Positions 22,552 to 32,744 of a DNA stretch of 64,000 bases are shown in pieces. Each line of letters begins with the position of its first letter. Positions within the stretch are counted from its first letter, which is position 1. This DNA is from Paraconiothyrium sp. Pb-2020. Its lineage: Eukaryota > Ascomycota > Dothideomycetes > Pleosporales > Didymosphaeriaceae. The DNA lies in NCBI GenBank assembly GCA_022419385.1, contig JAJUBI010000003.1:3410001-3474000 (forward strand), read 5' to 3'. The notes under the pieces were generated by a model. The model was given only the letters and a program-made list of their open reading frames with translations, was not told the origin of the DNA and did not search any database. The position numbers were made by a program, and so were the translations under genes.

Positions 22552-23082
22552 GGGGGCGAGATCAGCAACGTCCTCAACACGCTGTGCGACCAGTCCGTTG
22601 CGATATTCTCCCAGGTTTCGTGTGCAGCAACAATGACGTCTTAAGGATCGCAAATATCGTTACAAGAACAGATTTGCGGCGTCCAAAGACGACGGTCATC
22701 TCAATATACAGGTCGAATTCGACTGGATCGTAAACGCCCCCAGGTTACCGATGGCAAAGCCACTCTGATTCTATTCAGGGGTCAGATCGACAAAGCCTTC
22801 CACGCCGCGATCAACTGCGATAAGGATCAGTATTACGCAGTGATCCAGGATGAGGGATCCGCTCCTTCAAAATGGAGGAACTTCGCGAACAACGGAGACT
22901 ACTATGAGGTCGCCATACGCATACAAATGGTGACGTGCGGCGGAGAGTACGGTGTGGGAGCGGTTGCAGACTGCTGTAAGTGGGGCGATTGCAACGTTGG
23001 TTGGTGGTATGCCCCTTGGATTAGCGGAATCCTGAATTTGTATCTCGCATGTGCATTTGATGGAGTTTGCAACAGATTTTAG
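22552..23082 (+). pseudogene. Decayed relative of the secreted-protein gene at 23677
   Basis: Protein-like sequence continues across three pieces in shifting frames: one with EISNVLNTLCDQ ending at a TAA (22642), one with KDDGHLNIQVEFDWIVNAP, and a longer open piece from 22744 ending in GVCNRF at 23082. In order, these resemble the intact gene downstream: LC followed by a polar stretch, then QIDKAFHAA against QIVKAFEAS, and WRNFANNGDYYEVAI against CTEFANSAGWYQVGI. The frame changes and the stop mean no single product can be made without unusual splicing. The 5' end with its signal peptide is not recognisable. The AT-rich setting would fit decay by mutation, perhaps RIP; that is inference. Confidence 0.6.
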
Positions 23083-23676
23083 GTAAAAAGGAAAATTAAA
23101 AAAAGTCTTTTTCCGGTTTCCCGAATTGTGTATGAGTCCGTGATGCTAAATTAAAAAATCTAGGACGCTTCTTATTTCACTCGTTTCTCCTCTTGACGAA
23201 GGGTAATCCCTCACCACTCATCGTCGAGACACCTCTTCCAATATGTTAGTGCAATCTCGCCCTTCCACTGTGATACTGTCCCAATTGCAGTGTGACGCTG
23301 ATACAAGCTGGAAACCCCCCAACGCTCGAAATGAACGCATATGTTTCCTTGTTATCATGTTAACCTAATCCTTCCACTGGGACCACGAGTCCTATGCGCT
23401 GTCCCACAGCGGCTCTCAACCATATAATACCACTGCTTTCGTTAAAGCTCTGATACATCTCAACTGCTTCGGAGCCCTCACTTCAACCGCAATTGCTACT
23501 GCACTTCCGTTTTGGGTCGTTCACCAAAGCTTTGCTGAAGCGAAGGCTAACCCCTGGTTCATAAAACCTCCGTCGCTTTCTCCCAAAGCACCACATCAAC
23601 ACATCCGCACACCTCAACCTTGGGCTTAAATCGGTATACATCGGTCATCCGCCAGCGAAATTTACTGCGTACCATC
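23083..23676. other. Intergenic region upstream of the secreted protein gene
   Basis: AT-rich at its left edge, normal afterwards. Presumed promoter of the gene at 23677; no coding frame is seen. Confidence 0.45.
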
Positions 23677-24686
23677 ATGAAGTTTCAAGCATGCTTGAAG
23701 AAGCTAGCCATTATCACCCTCGTGCTACTCCCCACGCAGGCCGCACCCAGCCAACGGGGGAGTCTTTCCAACATCACCATGGCTGCCACTGCCATCTATC
23801 CCGAATTACACGATATCTGGGATGGTAAAATTCCCAAGTTCGGCGTGTCTGACCCTACGAGTGGCATCGTCTTTCCTAATGGCACCATCACCGATCCTAC
23901 TGATCCAGAGCAAGGTGGTGACGGTGGTCAACAACCCTTCAATCCCGACAAGTTCATGATCGTCACCATGGGTACCGAGCGGTAAGTCTAGTCGCATTTA
24001 CGCACCCTCCCACTACGTACTGACTCCCTTGTAGTCAGCACGTTGGCTTCACCCGCTCCCGCGACCTCGGCACAGAACTCCGCTCTGCGATCAATCAGCT
24101 GTGTTCCATGAACCCTTGGGCAACGGTTCCTGGTCCCCAGTGCCGCCGTCAGAAGTTCGAGATCAATGGTATCTATTACCACGGCGGCAGCAATGGCGTC
24201 CTTGAGGTCATCGTCGAATCAGACTACCTCCCCGAACTCAACTCGTGGGATCATCGCACCGAGCGCCAACTTTTTGACATGTTCGTCGACCAGATCGTGA
24301 AGGCTTTCGAGGCTTCCGTTTCCACGAATGTGAATCGTTACCAGCTTGGCATTCCAGGTCGTCCTTGGGATCCTAACGAGTGTACGGAGTTCGCAAATAG
24401 CGCGGGTTGGTACCAGGTTGGTATACACGGCCTCAATTACTTCCCTCACCTGCGGGTGAGGACAAAGTTCAATGGGAAGACTCTTGAGGGTAGGTTTGAC
24501 TGTAAGGGCAGCCAGACAAATGTGTGGAATACGATTCCCCAGGATAGGATGCGGGACTATGCGGCGGTGATGAATATGGGATTGCAGTTCGGAGTGCATT
24601 GTAGTCCCGATCCGGGATGGCCCACAGGGGATTGCGAGGGTAATGCGGTGACGTGCGACTTGGATCCGAACTGTTACTTCAGGTAG
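23677..24686 (+). CDS. Secreted protein of unrecognised family
   Basis: Exons 23677-23981 and 24035-24686 (53-nt intron, GTAAGT...TAG) encode 318 residues. The start ATG opens a textbook signal peptide (lysines, then AIITLVLLPTQAA) ending near residue 23. The mature part has a Gly/Asp/Pro-rich linker around residues 60-90. A folded domain follows with several cysteines, including C-rich ends (HCSPDP, DCEGNAVTCDLDPNCYF), and no transmembrane segment. I do not recognise a family; size, secretion and cysteines fit an effector-like or extracellular enzyme-like protein, which is inference. A decayed relative lies just upstream at 22552-23082, so the family has duplicated locally. An in-frame upstream ATG at 23620 would bury the signal peptide and is less likely. 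Confidence 0.8.
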
Positions 24687-26364
24687 GCCTTGGTTAGCGG
24701 CGATGGCGGAAAGGTAGGAGGCGGGACGGTATGACGGGGTGATGGATCGATGTTCAAATGTTCACTGTATCAGGGGCATACCGGTTCGTATTCAAGGCTG
24801 CGTAACCCTGGAGTGTTTTGATATGCTTTTCGTCTAGTCATCTTGTCCTTGGGCAGATTTGCGAGTCAATGGAGGTATGAGAAGCCATACATCAATAGAC
24901 CTTTTCATAGATACCACATCACCGTTACCAGAAAGAAATCGCGCACAGCCTCTGCTTCGATTTGTGGAAAAGTGGGAAATCTCGTTCACCTATTAGGTCT
25001 TCTTAGTTAGTCTGACTTCAAATTATTGCTTACTTACACTTAGTAGATATGTATGTGGTACTGGTAGCTGTTAGCTAGGCCTTATATGACTGATAGCTCG
25101 AATACCGATGGTAAGACTAATTAGTAAGGCTTGTAGATGATGAAAGATTTCCAATCGTCCACAAGATAAACTAGAGGTCGTGGGCCATTGTGTTTGTGGA
25201 TGGAGAGCACCGATGACACCGATCGCCCTTGCTGATGACATAGTATACGAAACTGTGACTGCGGTGCTAGACGTTAGAGGCCTCATTATTACGCGTGACA
25301 GAAAGAACTTCCAGCGTATAGGTACTAATAACATGGGGGGATATGGCATTACCTCTATCCATTTCCGGCTCGCTTCTTTGCTTTGGTCATCGCATACTTG
25401 TATAGCAACACGATTCTAGGTTGACCCAGCAAAACGTAGAAAATATCCAAATGACTCCAAGCACATCTCTCACTTCCGTCTCTCACCGTTCCACGCGCCA
25501 CATATGCACCTGTGTCTCTCACCTTCCAATCGGCGTCCCTCACTTCCCCAGCGTGTGTCCACATTTCTTTCGTATAAAGCAAGTCAATCTGCCGCTGAAA
25601 CGTACCTTCAAGTCCACTTCTTATCCAACCACAATCACTACGACGGCCATACACCACGTCTATCAAGCTCCCTTCACGTCCCCCAGGCCAGCTTGAGATG
25701 TTTGATCGAACAGTCGATATCCCCGTGGACGATGACTTCGTTGCCCGTATTCCCCTCACTACGACCGTCTACAGAGCTAGGGCCTTAGTCGAGGCGTATA
25801 TGGCGACATTCGAGGGCAACGAGCATTTGGCCAATCAGCCCGTAGAGAAGATTGGGTATAGGGCGGGCAGTCGGCCAAGGTAGTTCAATCAGACGAAGAC
25901 TTTAGCAGAGGTGGGAGTGGTGAGCGGGGGTTTTGTCATTTGTGTAATGTTGGCAAAGAAGAGGGAAGGACCCGAAGCATATGCCACAGGAAGTGGAGTA
26001 GGGGGGATGGGGAGATGAGGGCAGATTAGAGGCGAGCGGTGTCTGGCGTTATTGCGTTCACGGTACGCAGTTGTGTAATGCAGGTTAGTCTTTTCGTCAC
26101 GGGCTAGGGCTCACGCATTCACCCTTGAAGCATATTCCATGCATTCTTCTTCCCCAGTAGTTGTAACCGCCGGATCGAAGGAAAGGATCGGGAATTAAAA
26201 TTGTTGGATAACGTGAGGCTGCTGAGTCGTGAACCCCAACCTAGGGTTTTAGTAAGAAATATCCGGACCGTGAACGCCATCACCTTCCTACCCAATGCCG
26301 CTAAAGTAATACAACAGACAAACTCCAGCCTATATGAAGCTGAACATCATAGACCAGCCGACGA
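24687..26364. other. Intergenic region, 1.7 kb
   Basis: AT-rich around 24.9-25.1 kb. Apart from the doubtful small frame at 25698-25883, I see nothing that looks coding on either strand. Confidence 0.4.
25698..25883 (+). CDS. Doubtful small ORF, 61 codons
   Basis: A 61-residue frame starting MFDRTVDIPVDDDFVARIP. The composition is balanced and non-repetitive and the helix-like stretch ARALVEAYMATFEGNEHLAN is protein-like, but there is no family match I know, no splice evidence and no signal peptide. It overlaps a longer antisense frame that also lacks support. Could be chance. Confidence 0.2.
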   Translation: MFDRTVDIPVDDDFVARIPLTTTVYRARALVEAYMATFEGNEHLANQPVEKIGYRAGSRPR

Positions 26365-28028
26365 TCACTTTCCACCATAGTCCGCTTCAAGATGTGCCCA
26401 TTCGGGAATCTCTCTGATTTTACTCCACATATACTTCTCCAATCGATTGGCTGCCTTGGCATACGGAGTACTCTCGTTATTGTACTTCCTGCAGTTGTCG
26501 AAGATCAACTTGGCATCGCGAACGAAGTCGTCCGGCGTGGGATATAAATCTTTCTCGTGCTTCTCCTCCATGGTGGCCAAATCCATTGGCTCCTTGATTA
26601 CATCGTAGTAGTCGAGGACCTCGTCCTTGTTGACCGGTTGTTGGAAAGGCCATGCGTTACTGTTATTTTGGAGGTCGTTGAGCAGGTGAAGAAGCTGATT
26701 GTAATTGGGACCGTGACGGGGTGCCCGAGCAAGCTCGTCCATGGCGAGAGACCACCCAGAGCGTTTTATTGCGGCGATGGTAAGTGGATCGATTTTGGTA
26801 AGGCCGTTCTTCCATTGCGTGGGTGGTGCGTGGACCTCGAAGGATTTAGAGACACTTCGAATCTTGACGTTGACGCATTCTTTCTGTTTGAGGAGCATGC
26901 GGCCGGATTCGAGGTAACGAATCTTGGGCACCATACTGCACTGCATGATGGTGCCGCCTTCGTAGTCTTTGATGTAACCCATCCAGCGAGACTTCTCCAG
27001 TGTGATCTCCTTGGTGAAGCCTTGTTTCTTGAAGTAGCCGATGGCGTAATTGTCAGCGTAGGTCAAGAAGTGCATGACGTCCGAGGTGGCTTTGACATAG
27101 TCTTTAAGATGGGACATCAGGTGGGCGCCGTAGCCTTTGACTTGTTGGTCTGAGGAGATGGCACAGAAGACGATTTCGGCGAATTGGCGACCGTGGAAAG
27201 GGCGGTATGTTATGCCTCTGCATTGTGTTAGTACATGTCTATATTTTCTAGATTAAGACCTGGAGCGCCCTCTGCTCTCCTACAGCGGATAATACAGAGG
27301 TTGGATCTATTCAAGATCATGCCCTGGGGAAGTGTCACAAACATACCCTACAACCTCCAGAGGCTTCTTCACAATTGCTATACTCAAGTGGGTCCGATCG
27401 TACACCAAACGTGCAATATAATCCTTGGGCATCTTAGGCAACTGTTTCTGGAATATGCATTTTAGGCCCGTGAGGATGATGGTGCTTTCCCTCTTGCCAT
27501 CATTGTTGACCACTCTGAACTCGATTTCGCCAGTTCGTTCCTCGATGACAGCGGGCTTCTCGGGGAAGGGTATGAGCTTCTTGGGCTGTGGCGGGGCTTC
27601 GTCGGGCGTTTCGCTATCTTGTTTCGGTCGCTTGGAAGGAGAGTCTGGGTTAAGGGGCACGGCGGCCTTGCGCTTGGCTGGAGACGACGAGGCATTGTTA
27701 GCAGGTAGTTCGTTGGGGAGGACATCGGGTGACAATGGAGTGGGTTGACGAGCTCTGAGTATGCTGAGGGGGATCTCTGGCGACGTGGAAGGTGAAGGAG
27801 CTTTTGGAATCTTCAAAGGAGTCTCTGGCGACGATGATGGAGGCGACGGCGGTTGCTTTGGCGGGGAAGTGTGCAGCTTCGTGAGGGAGCTCGTCGCATA
27901 GCCCAGCGCCTTGCGCAAGCGCTCGTTCTTCTTGCGCACCGACATGCTGGGTGCTGAAAGCGCTTCGCGGATCCCCAGCGACATAAATGTAGAAAAGCAT
28001 GCTTACCTTCCTCGGTGGTGGCTCCCAT
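26365..28028 (-). CDS. GCN5: Histone acetyltransferase Gcn5 (SAGA/ADA catalytic subunit)
   Basis: Exons 28028-28007, 27953-27347 and 27217-26365 (introns 53 and 129 nt, the latter with TACTAAC before its acceptor) give 493 residues. Gcn5 acetylates histone H3 lysines as the catalytic core of SAGA and ADA coactivators. The order is: a Pro/Ser-rich low-complexity N-terminus (about 30-145), the GNAT domain from about 150 with catalytic Glu224 in QFAEIVFCAI and the acetyl-CoA loop QQVKGYG (234-240), then a C-terminal bromodomain with the ZA-loop YYDVIKEPMDL and the acetyl-lysine-contacting CRKYNN. The tiny first exon (22 nt) is phase-compatible and gives MGATTEE. It shares a 176-base gap with OST5, transcribed the other way. 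Confidence 0.95.
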
Positions 28029-28204
28029 GGCGATGTGCTTGTTCCCATGCGCGCTCCTGCTTGCTATGTAGAAGTCGGAAGTCGCGCCCGCCGCCGGAAG
28101 TGGTGCACAGACCAACGCCGATCATAAGGTTGCGCGTTGAGGACACCAAGCAGTATCGCACTCACTGAACCAACTATCGCAACGACAATTACTCGGTATT
28201 CTCC
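28029..28204. promoter_or_regulatory. Compact bidirectional promoter between GCN5 and OST5
   Basis: Only 176 bases lie between the opposed start codons of GCN5 (28028) and OST5 (28205), so both genes must be driven from this interval. I recognise no named site with confidence. Confidence 0.5.
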
Positions 28205-28597
28205 ATGTCGACACCGCTGCTTGACGTCTGGGAGGCTGCTGCTTCCTCTCCCTACAGTCCATCTATTTCCAAGGACTCGCAATTCACTATCGGCGCTTTC
28301 CTGCTGCTGATTGGTACGTGGGGATGCGGGAGCTTGAGCTGCCTATACTAACTGCTGCCAGCGCTGCTCCTCGTAGGCGTCTTCAGTCTGAGTATGTGCT
28401 AAGAATGACTTTCTTGTAACAAGAAGAAGCGACTAATCTGAGCAGATCTGAAGGCCATCAACGTCCCGCTCCTCGGCGTACCGGCTTCGTTAGCATTCGG
28501 GTACGTGGCCTACTTTTGTGCGCGCAATACATCGTCTGACCATAACAACAGCTTCGGCGCAGTCTACATGATTTGCGCAGTCGGTGTATACGTCTGA
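28205..28597 (+). CDS. OST5: Oligosaccharyltransferase subunit Ost5 (TMEM258 family)
   Basis: Four tiny exons (28205-28313, 28362-28391, 28446-28500, 28552-28597), with introns of 48, 54 and 51 nt in compatible phases, give 79 residues. Ost5/TMEM258 is a small two-helix subunit of the ER oligosaccharyltransferase that N-glycosylates secretory proteins. The model reads SSPYSPSISKDSQF before helix 1 and ends with PASLAFGFGAVYMICAVGVYV, closely echoing the ASLFMGFG...VGIYV end of TMEM258. The gene has no long open frame because introns take up much of its length. It sits between GCN5 (divergent) and RAD1 (same strand, 135 bases downstream). Confidence 0.88.
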
Positions 28598-28732
28598 TTT
28601 CTTTCTCCTCATTCGCCGGCGTTCGGGGCCATCTGTAGTGTACTGGAATAAAATAAAGTCAAGACTTCGAAGATCCTCACATCTACTTCTCCACTTCTAC
28701 TAAAGAACACAGCATACAGCCGAACACACGCT

Positions 28733-29906
28733 ATGGACGAAGAAGATGGACTCCCGCTGCTCACAGCCGTCTCAAGCTCCGCCCGGCAACTTTACCTTCT
28801 CCTCCGCTGCATAAACTTCGCCGATAAAGCACATGTACAAATCAACGATGGAGGTCTGCAATTCTCTGTCGACGAGGCCAGTGTTATGGAAGGTATATAT
28901 ATCACCTCGACCCTGTCTGCTATGCCACGCATCTAAAATCTCTCTAGGCTCCGCCTTCCTCTCCAAAGACCTGTTCACGACCTATACCTTCCGAGCACCT
29001 GCCCCACAGCGTCCTTCTCAACGCGAGATTAACGACTCCGACGATGAAGAAGGCGATATCCCTGACGACACCCTTCCGACTTTCCAAATCTCCCTCCCCG
29101 CTCTCCTTGAAACCCTCCAAATCTTTGGCTTGACCGATCCAAATACCTCCAAGCCCCCCTGGGCCCGCGACAACCCCACTTCGACCGCAACTGGTGGTGC
29201 CTTCACCAATAATGTCCTCGGCATGAACAATCTATGCCGCATCGCCTACGACGCACCAGGCTCTCCGCTCACTGTCGTGCTCACTGAAGCGAGTATTCGC
29301 ACGACATGCAATCTGACCACCTACGAGCCCGCGTTCAGCGAGGAGATCCCGTTCGACAGACAGGGCCTTGCGTTCAAGACAATTATGCGCGGGACGTGGC
29401 TATACGACGCCGTGTCCGAGCTTTCCTCGACCAGCCCAGAGAAACTTACCCTGTGGGCACGAACGCGGGCCAGAAAGCCGTACTTCGCCTTGAGCTCATC
29501 TGGCACGCTTGGCTCCGCGCGCGTCGAATTCAACAACACTCATACCCGCCTTCCACCGCCTGCCAACGCCCCAGCAGACGCACCACCAGCTCCGTCGAAT
29601 CTCCTAGAAACGTTCCAGCTCAGCGATCCCACCTCAACGTTCAGGGCAAGCTACAAGTTCAGTCTGTTACAGCGTGCTGCCAGGGCAATGAGCGTGGCTA
29701 CTAAAGTCAGCGTCAGAGTGGATGAACAGGGCGTGCTGAGTTTGCAGTTTATGATTGAGGTGGAGGTGGGGAAGGTGAGCTTTGTGGACTTTCGGTTTGT
29801 GCCGCTTGTTGAGGAGGAAGAGGATGACGGGGATGAAACGCAGTTTTGGGGCGGGCATGCGGATGAGAGCGATGGGAGTGTCATGGACGATGAAGATGAT
29901 TTATAA
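28733..29906 (+). CDS. rad1: DNA-damage checkpoint clamp subunit Rad1 (9-1-1 complex)
   Basis: Exons 28733-28892 and 28948-29906 around a 55-nt intron give 372 residues. Rad1 (Rad17 in budding yeast) forms the PCNA-like 9-1-1 ring with Rad9 and Hus1, which is loaded at damaged DNA to activate the ATR/Mec1 kinase. The N-terminus reads LYLLLRCINFADKAHVQI, followed after the splice by FLSKDLFTTYTF and the FQISLPALLETLQIFG block, as in other Rad1 proteins. The C-terminal tail is strongly acidic (runs of Glu and Asp). An insert rich in Pro/Ala sits near residue 260. There is no lesion. Confidence 0.9.
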
Positions 29907-30597
29907 GGTGTACAATCTGCGATTTGGTTATTGAAGTGCTTTACAAAGGAACATTGGAAGCGCTGGATTTCGAAGCAAAAGTTACAAGTCACAAAGTCAC
30001 TTTATATGTAGCAGAGCCAACGTCTTCAGCGATAGCGCTGTATTTTACGTTTTCGTCATCTATAGCCGGACACTGCGGCAAAGCTCTCGTGAGAGAGACG
30101 CTGAAAGACACTAACATACAAGTCTAATTCAACTTTGTATCGCGCCGTAAGCCACATCCTCCTTGATTAGCTCTTCCTTCGACGCTAGCAATTGGTTCAT
30201 GTCAATGCCTGTCTACTCCAGCATGGACAAACTCGTGAGAAAGTTAAGGCGAAGAACAAATAAGCATATCCCGTGTGTGTCCCATGTCATACTGTGCAAG
30301 AAGCCGGTAACGCCGACGGCATTCAGTAGACCAGAAAGGTATCGTAAGATGGAAATCGAGAGGACAATCTGAGATAGAGAAATGTGCGCAAAAGTTGGGG
30401 ACCGAGAAATGTCCTGGTGCACTTCATGGTGCTAGAGGTATCCAAGTTTGGAGTACGCTGACAGATTTTGCTCGGACTTGGTTTTCGTTTTTGAGGAATT
30501 GGTGGTCGATCGCAGAGAGGAATCATGTATGGTACAAGACGACTAAGAGAAACCGGTCATAGCATCGAGCTGCAACGAGCCGCAAGCCGGTGATCAA
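29907..30597. other. Intergenic region between convergent RAD1 and TOA1
   Basis: This stretch should hold the 3' ends of both genes. Short frames on both strands have no recognisable content. Confidence 0.5.
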
Positions 30598-32211
30598 TCA
30601 CCACTCGAATTCGCCATTGGCCTTGTGAAAGAGGTATCTAGGCACAGTTAGTATATATCCCCCAATCCGTCCGGTAACAGCAAAGCTTACTCTCGCTTGT
30701 TCGTAGTCAGAATACCATCCTTCAGGGTGCACTTCCACTTGTTCTTGACCCGCTGCACCTTGTCATATGTGCACAGCATATAGTCCATCGTCTCGTCGTC
30801 GCTATCATCGCCGTTATTATCGTCATCCTCGGGATCATCTAAGTCGGAGTTGATGGCATCGGAATCGTGCTCTTCCTCCTTGCTATCCTCGCCGTCGAAG
30901 CGAGCAGGGTCCGAGGCAGGGGCGGCGGCACTCGACGCAGCCTTCGTGGCATCTTCTTCTTGGAGCACTCGGACTGCAGCCTTGCGCCTCCTGCCCTTCG
31001 GCAATCTATCGAGAGGCATCATCAATCCGCTGTCTTGACGGGAAGCGAGAGCGTCCAACCGAGCACGCATCAGGAGGTCTGCTTCAGCACGGTCTTCAGG
31101 GCTCACTGCCCGTCTAGCAGCCACCAAAGACTTCCAGTCCTCTCGTGCGTCACCAGAACCGTCAGTCTGCGAGGGGTTGTAGGGATGGCCGGGCTGTGGC
31201 GGACGCTGCTGCATCGGCTGGGGTGGACGCTGTTGCTGCGCTTGTTGCTGCTGCTGGGCGGCATGCATCCGCTGCTGCTGTTGATACTGATACTGCTGTT
31301 GTTGCTGTTGCATGTTGATAGGGCCGCCATGCTGCTGTTGCTGCGGCTGGGTCTGCTGCTGGTGCATGCGCTGCGCAACGAGGGCATGGGCCCGCTGTTG
31401 GGCGATTTCGCCATTGAAGCCACCTGCGTAGCCGCCATTGGCAGCTTGCGGGTACGACGAGAGGGGAGGCTCATAGGCTCGCTCGCTCTTGATAGGTGCA
31501 CCGGGATAGTTGGCGGTGCCATCCTGGGGCGCCGACACGGGCGGGAGCAACTCATGTTCGGGCTTCACGTTGGACGGCACCGTTGGGGGCTGGCGCGGAG
31601 GCTCAGGCTGGGGGTCCCAAGGGAACTGGGCAACCTTGAGCCCAGACAGCTTTTCTTGCCAACCCTGCAAAGCATGTTAGCACCATTCTCTCGACAAGTA
31701 CTCGATGCAGGAACGGGCGTCAGGTGACTCGGCTATGCCTGTTGCAGCAAGGATCGCTGGGGCTTGGCGGCGGCGTGTGCCAGCGCAGGGGCTATAAAAA
31801 GCGTCCCAAATACTGAGGGCGCCCCCCGATCTTGCGAGACCGCCCGGCAACTCAGCCCCGCTTTCGGCCAGCCCCAACAACCCCCCCAGGCTGCCTTTCG
31901 CCGCCTGTCCGCGCTGCGATTTCGACGTCGACCGACAACACAACAACAAGACCGAGGAAATGCGACCGCGTGTGACAAAGGGAACGTGCAGAGGGCCCTT
32001 GCGACGATGAAAGGGTCCCCACGTACCTGCTTCATCTCGTCGAGCGTCGACTGGTCGACGCCAAACTCCTCGAAATCATTCTGCGACGCTTGTATTACCC
32101 GCTCGATGATCTGCTGGTAGACCAGGCCCTGGCATCGCTGTTAGCATGCTGCTTCCACTGATCCGCACCCCCACGTGCAGCGGGTGTACTGACCACGGCG
32201 TTGTTTGACAT
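30598..32211 (-). CDS. TOA1: TFIIA large subunit (Toa1, alpha/beta)
   Basis: Exons 32211-32194, 32128-32027, 31664-30691 and 30637-30598 give 377 residues. TFIIA stabilises TBP on the TATA box in RNA polymerase II initiation. The conserved N-terminal helices are built by splicing two small exons (VYQQIIERVIQASQNDFEEF, then GWQEKLS). A Gln/Pro-rich, poorly structured middle includes long polyglutamine tracts (around 31205-31370). An acidic stretch precedes the conserved C-terminal beta-barrel piece, ending KCTLKDGILTTNKRE then YLFHKANGEFEW in the last exon. The third intron position (32026-31665) is 362 nt, far longer than usual here. The polyQ tract also creates long but meaningless antisense frames. 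Confidence 0.93.
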
Positions 32212-32744
32212 GGCGACGGTCCCGAGTGGTGCTCCTATCGCGTGGACAGCCTTGCGCTCTTGTGGATATGTTCTACGGGCACGGAAGGCAGCTGTTGCAA
32301 CGGTATAGCCGGTCAAAGGCAGCAAGCGCACGTCAGCGCAGCGCTGCGGTAGAGCTACAATGGGTACTATCGAGGCTGGCGCACAACGAGTGCTCAGCTA
32401 TGTGAACAACGGGAACGGTTTTCGGGCTCGTGCGACAGTGTTGTGCTGCGCTCCGGTCCGTGGTTGCGAGGCCTGGGGTGTGTCGGGGGTGATAGTGCTG
32501 AGTTGCCGGGCGGTTTTGAAGGCCACCCGCGCGCGCTAGTCATGTGCCAAGATACCCGGCTTTGTCAGCTGCATCCCATCCCATACACGCAAACTGAACG
32601 TTCAGACAGAGTTTCGTAACGCGCATATTATGCTGCTGCGCGCGCTTGCAGGTTGAGCTTTGTGGTCGTCTTAGACATCTAGCTAAGATGGGACGCGCTC
32701 CTCCCCTCTAGCGAATCCAGTATTCGTATTACAAGCATGCCCTT
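32212..32744. other. Intergenic region between TOA1 and the bZIP gene
   Basis: Upstream region of TOA1 and 3' flank of the bZIP gene; no coding frame. Confidence 0.5.

Noticed and set aside
25355..25759. 134-codon minus-strand frame
   Set aside because: Low protein likeness, no motif, no splice support.
30867..31727. 286-codon plus-strand frame with poly-leucine runs
   Set aside because: It is the antisense of the polyglutamine tract of TOA1. CTG/TTG repeats read as leucine give a false hydrophobic protein.
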